Assembly: GCF_016921195.1 (NCBI RefSeq)
Contig: NZ_JAFGYF010000017.1
Location: 1-56,905, forward strand
Direction of reading: 5' to 3'
Source: Cellulosimicrobium cellulans
GTDB taxonomy: Bacteria; Actinomycetota; Actinomycetes; Actinomycetales; Cellulomonadaceae
DNA length: 56,905 nt
Shown: positions 35,586-43,482 of the stretch, one piece after another
Numbering within the stretch: the stretch's first letter is position 1
Layout of the letters: the number at the start of each line of letters is the position of its first letter
Translations under genes and position numbers: made by a program
The notes under the pieces: generated by a model
Told to the model about the DNA's origin: nothing
Database searches by the model: none
The model's input: only the letters and a program-made list of their open reading frames with translations

Positions 35586-38500
35586 ATGACCTCACGCCAC
35601 GAACCACCCCCGACGCCCGCGGAGCCCCGCGCCCGACGCCGGCGCCGCTCGCTCGCCGCGCTGCTCGGCCTCGCGCTGGTCGCACCGCTCGCGCCCGTGG
35701 GCGCGGCGGCCGCCGGCCCGCTGCCCACGGCGCCCGCTCCGGTCCCGACGGCGGCCGAGCCGACCGCGGACGGGCTCCGGCTGTGGCTCCCGCTCGACGA
35801 GACCGAGGGCACGGTCGCGCACGACGCGTCCGGCCACGGCCTCGACGCCACGCTCGTCGGCACGGGCGGCGGGTGGCGCGAGGGCCAGGGACTGACCTTC
35901 GGCGGGTCCAACCACGTCGACCTCCCGGACGACCTCCTGGCCGGCTACGACGCCGTCACGGTGAGCGCCGACGTGTGGGTCGACGCGTCGTTGAGCGGCA
36001 ACTACTTCTTCTACACCCTCGGCAACCCGGCGGTCGGGAGCCCGCAGTCGGGGAACGGATACCTCTTCTCGACGGGCAACGCGAGCTACCGCGCGACGAT
36101 CTCCGACCTCGCGTGGGGCCGCGAGCAGAACACCGTCAAGACTCCCGCGGCCGCGCTGCAGCGCGGCGTGTGGAAGACCGTCACGTACACGCTCGGCGGC
36201 GGCACCGCGCGGCTGTACGAGGACGGCGCGCAGGTCGGGCAGAACACCGCGGTGACGATCACGCCCGGCGCGATCGGCGGCGGCACGACGACCGCGAACG
36301 CGCTCGGCAAGTCGGCCTACGCCGCCGACAACCTCTTCAAGGGCCGCATGAAGGACTTCCGGCTCTACGACCGTGCGCTCACCGCGCAGGAGGTCGCCGA
36401 CCTCGCGTCCGCCGCAGCACAGGACGCGGTCGCGGCCGACGCGGCCGCGCTCGACCTGGGAGACACGAGCGCCGTCGTCACGGATCTCGCGCTGCCCGCG
36501 AAGGGCGTCGGCGGCTCCGCCGTCGCGTGGACGAGCTCGGACGAGGGCGTCGTCTCGGCGAGCGGCGCGGTCACGCGCCCCGCGGGCGACGAGCCCGCGA
36601 CGGCGACGCTCACCGCCACGGTGACGCTCCGCGGCGCGACCGAGACGCGCACGTTCGACGTCACGGTCCTGCCGGGAGACGGTGACCAGGCGAAGGCCGA
36701 CGCCGCGGCCGCCGCGCTCGAGGTGACGAACCTCGACGACGTGCGCGGCAACCTCACCCTGCCCACGACGGGCCTGCACGGCGCGGGCGTCGCGTGGGCG
36801 TCGTCGTCGGGCACGATCACCCCGACGGGCGAGGTGACCCGCCCCGCGCACGGCGAGGACGCCGAGACCGTGACGCTCACGGCGACGGTGACGGTCGGCG
36901 CCGCCACCGCCACGCGCGAGCTCGAGGCGCACGTGCCCCCGCTGCCCGAGCAGGAGGACCTCGCGGGCTACCTGTTCTCCTACTTCGTGGGCGAGGGCAC
37001 CGCCACGGGCGAGCAGGTCTACTTCGGGCTCAGCCAGGGCAACGACCCGCTGAAGTACCAGAACCTCAACGACAACAAGCCGGTCCTCACGTCGGAGCTG
37101 GGGGAGAAGGGCCTGCGGGACCCGTTCATCATCCGGTCGCCCGAGGGCGACAAGTTCTACCAGATCGCGACCGACCTCAAGATCTACGGCAACGGGGACT
37201 GGGACGCGTCCCAGCGCACGGGCTCCAAGTCGATCATGGTGTGGGAGTCCACGGACCTCGTGAACTGGACCGACCAGCGCCTCGTCCAGGTCTCGCCCGA
37301 CACCGCGGGCAACACGTGGGCGCCCGAGGCGTACTACGACGAGACCATCGGCGCGTACGTCGTGTTCTGGGCGTCCAAGCTCTACGCCGAGGACGACCCC
37401 GACCACACGGGCAACACGTACAACCGCATGATGTACGCCACGACCCGAGACTTCGTGACCTTCAGCGAGGCGCAGGTGTGGGTCGACCCGGGCTACTCGG
37501 TGATCGACTCGACCGTGACGCAGCACGACGGCCAGTACTACCGGTTCACCAAGGACGAGCGGAACAACACGTCGTCCACGCCGTGCTCCAAGTTCATCCT
37601 CGCGGAGAAGGCGACCGAGCTGCGCTCGACGGACTACGAGTTCATCACCGACTGCATCGGCAAGGCGAACTCGCTCGGCGGCGGGATCAACCAGGGCGAG
37701 GGGCCGACGATCTTCAAGTCGAACACCGAGGAGAAGTGGTACCTCTTCATCGACGAGTTCGGAGGCCGCGGCTACGTGCCGTTCGAGTCGACCTCGCTCG
37801 ACGCGGCCGAGTGGACCATGTCGACCGACTACGAGATGCCGTCGCGCCCGCGGCACGGCACGGTGCTCCCGGTGACGCAGGCAGAGTACGACCGTCTGCT
37901 CAAGACCTACCAGCCCGACGCGTTCGTCGAGTCCGTCGACGACGTCGCCGTGACCGTCCAGACCGGCTCCGCGCCGGTGCTCCCGGCGACCGTGACGGCA
38001 CGCTTCGCCGACGGGTCCACGGGCTCGGTGGACGTCACGTGGGACGCGGTCGACCCGGCGTCGTACGCGCAGGCCGGCTCGTTCGAGGTCCTGGGCACCG
38101 TCGGCGGCGGCGTGAGCGTCCGGGCCCGCGCGGTCGTCACCGTGACCGACGACGTCGTGCCCGTCGAGGGCCTGAGCGTCACCCCCGAGTCGCTCGAGGT
38201 GGGCGTCGGCGGCACGCGGCAGCTCACCGCGACCGTCACGCCGGCCAACGCGACGGCGCGCGCGATCACGTGGGCGTCGGACGACGCGGACGTCGCCACG
38301 GTCTCGGCCGACGGCCTCGTCACGGGCGTCGGGGAGGGCCACGCGCTGGTCACGGCGACCACGGCCGACGGGTCGCACACCGCGTACGTCGCCGTCGAGG
38401 TGACCACGGAGATCCCGGGCCTCGTCGTGCGGTACGCGCTCGACGAGACGAGCGGCACGTCGGCGGCGAACACCGCGCCCGGGTCGTCGTTCGGCCCGGC

Positions 38501-40523
38501 GACGCTCGCCAACGGCGCGTCGTTCTCCGGGACGGGCGAGGGCGTGACCCTCGACGGGACGGACGACTACGTCGACCTGCCGGACCACCTGCTCGCGGGC
38601 CTGACCGACGTCACGGTCGCGCTCGACGTCAAGGTCGCCACGGACCAGGCGACGCCGTACTTCATCTACGGCCTGGGCAACACGAGCGGCACCGCTGGCG
38701 ACGGGTACCTGTTCACGACGGGCGACGCGTACCGCACGTCGATCGCGACGGGGAACTGGACCACCGAGCAGACCGTCACCAAGAACGCGAACCTCCAGCG
38801 CGGGGTGTGGAAGCACCTCACGTACACGCTGTCCGGGACGACGGCCGTGCTCTACGAGGACGGCGTCGAGGTGGGCCGCCAGACCGGCGTCACGATCGAC
38901 CCGAAGGACATCGGGAACGGCTCGACGCTCGCCAACTACATCGGCCGCTCGCTGTACTCGGGCGACCGCTACCTCAAGGGCTCGGTGCGGGACTTCCGGG
39001 TCTACGACCGCGCGCTGACCGCCGACGAGGCCTACCAGGTCGGCGCCGACCACACGGCCGTCACGGGCGCCGAGCTCGACGCGCTCAAGGTCCCGGCGAT
39101 CGTCGACGGGGCGAGCTCGACCGTGACGCTCGCGGTCGAGCCGGGCACCGACGTCTCCGCGCTCGCGCCGGTCCTCACGGTGTCGCCGCGCGCGACGGTG
39201 GCACCCGAGAACGGCTCGGTGCAGGACTTCACGCAGCCCGTGGAGTACACCGTCACGGGACCGGACGGGTCGTCGCGCACGTGGACGGTCCAGGCGAAGG
39301 TCATGGGCAGCCCCGTGCTCCCCGGGACGTACGCCGACCCGAACATCGCGCAGTTCGGCGACACGTTCTACCTCTACGCCACCACCGACGGCACCCCGGG
39401 GTGGGGCGGCAAGGACTTCTACGTCTGGAAGTCGACCGACCTCGTGACGTGGGAGCGCTCGGAGCAGCCGTTCCTCACGCTCGACGGCGCGAACGGGAAC
39501 GTCCCGTGGGCGACGGGCAACGCGTGGGCGCCCACGATCATCGAGCGGGACGGGAAGTACTGGTTCTACTTCTCCGGCCACAACCCGACGTACGACCGCA
39601 AGACGATCGGCGTCGCGGTGGCCGACAGCCCCGAGGGGCCGTTCACCGCGCAGCCGACGGCGATGATCACGAACGGCGAGGCGGTCACGTCCGGCCAGGC
39701 CATCGACCCGGCCGCGTTCCGCGACCCGGAGACCGGGAAGTACTGGCTCCTGTGGGGCAACGGCGGGCCGTCGAACGGCCCGGTCATGGCCGAGCTGGGC
39801 GACGACATGACGTCGATCAAGCAGGACACGCTGCGGCGGATCCCCGGCCTGACCGACTTCCGTGAGGGCCTGTTCCTCAACTACCGGGACGGCGTCTACC
39901 ACCTCACGTACTCGATCGACGACACGGGCTCGGAGAACTACCGCGTCGGCTACGCGACGTCGGACAGCATCGAGGGCCCGTGGACGTACCGCGGCGTGAT
40001 CCTCGAGAAGGACGCCTCGCAGGGCATCCTCGGGACCGGGCACAGCTCGATCCTCAACGTCGAGGGCACGGACGACTGGTACATCGCGTACCACCGGTTC
40101 GCGATCCCGGGCGGCAACGGGACGAACCGCGAGACGACGATCGACCGTCTGACGTTCGGCGACGACGGCCTCATCCAGAAGGTCGTGCCGACGCTCGAGA
40201 GCGTGGACCCGGTCGAGGTGTCGCCGGCCCCGGCGGTCGAGCTGACGGTCGAGGCCACGCCGCGGTGCCTCGCGGGCAAGGTCTACGTCGCGGTGCGGGC
40301 GACGAACGCGGGCGACGTGCCCGCCGACGTCACCCTCACGACCCCCTACGGCACGAAGACGTTCACGGCCGTGGCCCCGGGAGCCAACGCCTACCAGTCG
40401 TTCGCGACGCGGGCGACGTCGGTCCCCGCGGGCACGGTCACCGTCACCGGCACGGCCGTGCTCGACGGCGCCCCGGCCACGACGCCCTACGACGTCGCCT
40501 ACGACGCCCACACCTGCGGCTGA
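35586..40523 (+). CDS. Bifunctional secreted protein with two GH43 catalytic domains
   Basis: A 1645-residue exported enzyme, the largest in the locus. Order: signal peptide (to about 42), LamG-like domain 1 (60-270), two atrophied Ig domains (273-455), GH43 domain A (456-778; KGLRDPFIIRSPEGD base Asp, SVIDSTVTQHDG central Asp, NQGEGPTIFKSN acid Glu), a group-4 Ig domain (779-857), a BIG_2 domain (GVGGTRQLTATVTPANA, 858-942), LamG-like domain 2 (944-1150) and a small beta domain. GH43 domain B (1239-1545; TYADPNIAQFGD, AIDPAAFRDPETG, FREGLFLNYRDG) and the shared C-terminal module end it. The two catalytic domains are of different GH43 branches, so they probably attack different linkages. The ATG at 35586 follows GAGGAG; the open frame starts earlier, inside the operators. 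Several fold calls for the small domains are by motif only. Confidence 0.87.
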   Translation: MTSRHEPPPTPAEPRARRRRRSLAALLGLALVAPLAPVGAAAAGPLPTAPAPVPTAAEPTADGLRLWLPLDETEGTVAHDASGHGLDATLVGTGGGWREGQGLTFGGSNHVDLPDDLLAGYDAVTVSADVWVDASLSGNYFFYTLGNPAVGSPQSGNGYLFSTGNASYRATISDLAWGREQNTVKTPAAALQRGVWKTVTYTLGGGTARLYEDGAQVGQNTAVTITPGAIGGGTTTANALGKSAYAADNLFKGRMKDFRLYDRALTAQEVADLASAAAQDAVAADAAALDLGDTSAVVTDLALPAKGVGGSAVAWTSSDEGVVSASGAVTRPAGDEPATATLTATVTLRGATETRTFDVTVLPGDGDQAKADAAAAALEVTNLDDVRGNLTLPTTGLHGAGVAWASSSGTITPTGEVTRPAHGEDAETVTLTATVTVGAATATRELEAHVPPLPEQEDLAGYLFSYFVGEGTATGEQVYFGLSQGNDPLKYQNLNDNKPVLTSELGEKGLRDPFIIRSPEGDKFYQIATDLKIYGNGDWDASQRTGSKSIMVWESTDLVNWTDQRLVQVSPDTAGNTWAPEAYYDETIGAYVVFWASKLYAEDDPDHTGNTYNRMMYATTRDFVTFSEAQVWVDPGYSVIDSTVTQHDGQYYRFTKDERNNTSSTPCSKFILAEKATELRSTDYEFITDCIGKANSLGGGINQGEGPTIFKSNTEEKWYLFIDEFGGRGYVPFESTSLDAAEWTMSTDYEMPSRPRHGTVLPVTQAEYDRLLKTYQPDAFVESVDDVAVTVQTGSAPVLPATVTARFADGSTGSVDVTWDAVDPASYAQAGSFEVLGTVGGGVSVRARAVVTVTDDVVPVEGLSVTPESLEVGVGGTRQLTATVTPANATARAITWASDDADVATVSADGLVTGVGEGHALVTATTADGSHTAYVAVEVTTEIPGLVVRYALDETSGTSAANTAPGSSFGPATLANGASFSGTGEGVTLDGTDDYVDLPDHLLAGLTDVTVALDVKVATDQATPYFIYGLGNTSGTAGDGYLFTTGDAYRTSIATGNWTTEQTVTKNANLQRGVWKHLTYTLSGTTAVLYEDGVEVGRQTGVTIDPKDIGNGSTLANYIGRSLYSGDRYLKGSVRDFRVYDRALTADEAYQVGADHTAVTGAELDALKVPAIVDGASSTVTLAVEPGTDVSALAPVLTVSPRATVAPENGSVQDFTQPVEYTVTGPDGSSRTWTVQAKVMGSPVLPGTYADPNIAQFGDTFYLYATTDGTPGWGGKDFYVWKSTDLVTWERSEQPFLTLDGANGNVPWATGNAWAPTIIERDGKYWFYFSGHNPTYDRKTIGVAVADSPEGPFTAQPTAMITNGEAVTSGQAIDPAAFRDPETGKYWLLWGNGGPSNGPVMAELGDDMTSIKQDTLRRIPGLTDFREGLFLNYRDGVYHLTYSIDDTGSENYRVGYATSDSIEGPWTYRGVILEKDASQGILGTGHSSILNVEGTDDWYIAYHRFAIPGGNGTNRETTIDRLTFGDDGLIQKVVPTLESVDPVEVSPAPAVELTVEATPRCLAGKVYVAVRATNAGDVPADVTLTTPYGTKTFTAVAPGANAYQSFATRATSVPAGTVTVTGTAVLDGAPATTPYDVAYDAHTCG

Positions 40524-40530
40524 CCCCGCG

Positions 40531-40660
40531 CGTCGCCGAGGTAGTACCGCAGTCCGCCGAAGTAGTACCGGGGTTCGCCGAGGTAGTACCGGGGTCATCA
40601 CCCCGGTACTACCTCGGCGGACCAGGGTTCTACCTCGGCGGACCAGGGTTCTACCTCGCG
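40531..40660. repeat. Large palindromic array of 21-bp repeats
   Basis: Three units in one orientation (core CGCCGAGGTAGTACCGGGGT) are followed by three in the other (core TTCTACCTCGGCGGACCA), making a six-unit inverted array. At its centre, 40576-40595 and 40600-40619 form a perfect 20-bp stem with a CATC loop. It fills almost the whole gap between two GH43 genes. It can act as a very strong RNA hairpin or DNA cruciform; its role (terminator, RNA stabiliser, protein-binding array) is unknown. Confidence 0.9.
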
Positions 40661-40693
40661 AGCACGACCTGCATCTCGACGAGGAGAGGACAC

Positions 40694-43270
40694 ATGGAAC
40701 TGACACACCGAGCACGCTCGGCGCTCGCCGCCGGGCTCGTGGGGGCGCTCGCCGCCACGACGCTCGCCGCCGCCGTCGCGGCCCCCGCCGCGGCAGACGT
40801 CGGCGGGCCCACCGACGACGGGCTCGTCGCGTGGTACCCGCTCGACGCCGCGAGCACGACCGGCGGCACGACGGCGAACCGCGCCGAGGGCTCGTCCTTC
40901 GGCCCCGCGACCCTGGTGGGCGGCACGGCGACCGCCGACGGCACGACGCTCGACGGGACCGACGACTACGTCGACCTGCCCGACCACCTGCTCGCCGGGC
41001 TCACGGACGTCACCGTGAGCCTCGACGTGCTCGTGAGCGAGGACCAGGGCACGCCGTACTTCGTCTACGGGCTCGGGAACACGAGCGGCTCCAACGGCAA
41101 CGGCTACCTGTTCACGACCGGCAACGCGTACCGCACGTCGATCGCCACCGGGAACTGGTCGACCGAGCAGACCGTGACCAAGGGATCCAACCTGCAGCGC
41201 GGCGTCTGGAAGACGCTCACGTACACGCTCACCGGCACGACCGCGACGCTCTACGAGGACGGCGTGCAGGTCGGGCAGGCCACGAACGTCACGACCGACC
41301 CCGGCCAGATCGGTGGCGGGCAGACGACCGCGAACTACGTCGGCCGTTCCTTGTACTCCGGCGACCGCTACCTCAAGGGCCAGGTACGCGATTTCCGCCT
41401 CTACGACCGTGCGCTCACCGCAGCGGAGGCGGGCGAGCTCGCCGCGGCCACCTCCACGGCGGCCGCCGACGCCGACCTCGCCGCGCTCGACCTCGGCGAC
41501 ACGAGCGCCGTCACCGCGGACCTCGCGCTGCCCACCACGGGCGCGCAGGGCTCGCTCGTCACGTGGACCTCGTCCGACGCGGGCGTCGTCAGCGCCGCGG
41601 GGAAGGTCACGCGGCCCGCTGCGGGCGAGGACGACGCGACCGTGACGCTCACCGCGCTCGTCACGCGCGGAGCGGTCGCGCGCACCGCGCAGTTCGACGT
41701 CACCGTCCTCGCGCACCTCGCGCCCGCCGAGGCGGTCGCGTGGGACGCGAGCCACGTCGTCGTGCCGCACCTCGACGACGTGCGCGGCAACCTCACGCTG
41801 CCCGCCGACGGCGCGAACGGCTCCGCCCTCACGTGGGAGAGCTCCGACCCCGCGGTCGTCTCGGCCACGGGAGAGGTGACGCGGCCCGCCCACGGCGAGC
41901 CGGCCGCCGTCGTGCGGCTCACCGTGACCGCGACCAAGGACGGCGCGACCGCGACGCACACCTACGACGCGACCGTCCGGCCGCTGCCCGCGGAGGCCGA
42001 CTACGAGGGCTACTTCTTCCCGTACTTCGAGGGAGAGAGCACCCCGGACGGCGAGTCGGTCTACTTCAGCGCGAGCAACGGCAACGACCCGCTCGACTGG
42101 GTGGAGCTCAACGACGGCGAGCCCGTGCTCACCTCGACTCTCGGCGAGAAAGGCCTGCGCGACCCGTTCATCATCCGGTCCCCGGAGGGCGACCGGTTCT
42201 TCCTCCTCGCGACGGACCTGCGCATCTACGGCGGCAACGACTTCGGCAACGCGCAGGAGCGCGGGTCGCGTGCCCTGATGATCTGGGAGTCGACCGACCT
42301 CGTGCACTGGTCGGAGCAGCGCATGGTCACCGTCTCGAGCGCGTACGCGGGCAACACCTGGGCGCCCGAGGCGTTCTGGGACGCGCAGCGCGGCGAGTAC
42401 ATCGTCTACTGGGCCTCGGCGCTCTACCCCACGACGTCGACCGACGGGCGCCGCATCGCCGACTCCTACCAGCGCATGATGTACGCCACGACGCGCGACT
42501 TCGTGACGTTCTCCGAGCCGCAGGTGTGGATCGACGAGAAGCGCGGCAACGGCCTCGGGATGATCGACTCGTCGATCGTCGAGCACGACGGCACGTACTA
42601 CCGCTTCACCAAGGACGAGGCGTACATGATCCCGCGCCTCGAGAAGTCGACGGACCTGCGCTCGACCGACTGGGAGCTCGTCGCCGAGAAGATCGGCTAC
42701 GGCCAGCCCAACCCGTGGGGCGGCACGCTCACCGCGGGCGAGGGGCCGACCGTCTTCAAGTCGAACACCGAGGAGAAGTGGTACCTCTTCGTCGACCAGC
42801 CGAGCTACCACGGCGGGCAGGGCTACCTGCCGCTCGAGTCCACCGACCTCGACTCGGGCGTGTGGACGTCCGTCGACGCCCACCTCCCGAGCAGCCCGCG
42901 GCACGGCACGGTCCTGCCGATCACGGCCGCCGAGCACGCCGCGCTCCTCGCGGCGTACGGCGAGCAGCCGCCTGCGCCCGAGCTCGACCTCGCGGTCGAG
43001 GCGACGTCGCGCTGCCTCGCGGGCAAGGCGTACGTCGCCGTCCGCGCGACGAACGGCGAGGACGTCCCCGTCACCGTCACGCTCACGACGCCGTACGGCG
43101 AGAAGACCGTCGCCGACGTGGCGCCCGGCAAGAACGCTTACCAGTCCTTCGCGGCCCGGGCGACGGCGGTCCCGGCCGGGACCGTCACGGTGACCGGCGT
43201 CGCGACCCTCGACGGGAAGGAGGTGACGACCACGCGCGAGGCGCAGGTCGACGCGCTCGACTGCGCCTGA
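40694..43270 (+). CDS. Secreted GH43 enzyme, paralogue of the double GH43
   Basis: An 858-residue exported enzyme: signal peptide (to about 34), LamG-like domain (36-245), two atrophied Ig domains (250-435), one GH43 domain (436-757) and the shared C-terminal module. The catalytic domain closely follows domain A of the preceding gene (KGLRDPFIIRSPEGDRF, MIDSSIVEHDG, TAGEGPTVFKSNTEEKWYLF). The LamG domain instead matches that protein's internal LamG 2 (VDLPDHLLAGLTDVTV, GRSLYSGDRYLKG). It thus looks like a recombinant paralogue. Same branch as domain A, so probably the same linkage specificity; this is an inference. The ATG follows GAGGAGAGGA. Confidence 0.87.
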   Translation: MELTHRARSALAAGLVGALAATTLAAAVAAPAAADVGGPTDDGLVAWYPLDAASTTGGTTANRAEGSSFGPATLVGGTATADGTTLDGTDDYVDLPDHLLAGLTDVTVSLDVLVSEDQGTPYFVYGLGNTSGSNGNGYLFTTGNAYRTSIATGNWSTEQTVTKGSNLQRGVWKTLTYTLTGTTATLYEDGVQVGQATNVTTDPGQIGGGQTTANYVGRSLYSGDRYLKGQVRDFRLYDRALTAAEAGELAAATSTAAADADLAALDLGDTSAVTADLALPTTGAQGSLVTWTSSDAGVVSAAGKVTRPAAGEDDATVTLTALVTRGAVARTAQFDVTVLAHLAPAEAVAWDASHVVVPHLDDVRGNLTLPADGANGSALTWESSDPAVVSATGEVTRPAHGEPAAVVRLTVTATKDGATATHTYDATVRPLPAEADYEGYFFPYFEGESTPDGESVYFSASNGNDPLDWVELNDGEPVLTSTLGEKGLRDPFIIRSPEGDRFFLLATDLRIYGGNDFGNAQERGSRALMIWESTDLVHWSEQRMVTVSSAYAGNTWAPEAFWDAQRGEYIVYWASALYPTTSTDGRRIADSYQRMMYATTRDFVTFSEPQVWIDEKRGNGLGMIDSSIVEHDGTYYRFTKDEAYMIPRLEKSTDLRSTDWELVAEKIGYGQPNPWGGTLTAGEGPTVFKSNTEEKWYLFVDQPSYHGGQGYLPLESTDLDSGVWTSVDAHLPSSPRHGTVLPITAAEHAALLAAYGEQPPAPELDLAVEATSRCLAGKAYVAVRATNGEDVPVTVTLTTPYGEKTVADVAPGKNAYQSFAARATAVPAGTVTVTGVATLDGKEVTTTREAQVDALDCA

Positions 43271-43284
43271 GACCCGCGAGGTCG

Positions 43285-43383
43285 CACCCCGCCGAGGGAG
43301 AGGCCAGGTACCGCGAGGTAGAGGCGTGGTCACGACCACGCCTCTCCCTCGACGGACCAGAGCTCTACCTCGGCGACGTGGCG
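43285..43383. repeat. 21-bp-period palindromic array
   Basis: Two units in one orientation (GCCGAGGGAGAGGCCAGGTA, then CGCGAGGTAGAGGCGTGGTC) face two in the other (GACCACGCCTCTCCCTCGAC, then GGACCAGAGCTCTACCTCGG). The inner pair forms a near-perfect 17-bp stem centred at about 43332. It separates GH43 from the Tat-exported GH127/146 gene. Confidence 0.8.
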
Positions 43384-43482
43384 GCCGGGCGGAACAAGCA
43401 CGAGCGTCGGACGCGGGGCTTCCCTCCTTGCCGCCGACGACGCTTCCACCACTCGACGACGAGTGAGAAGGAGCGACAGCTC

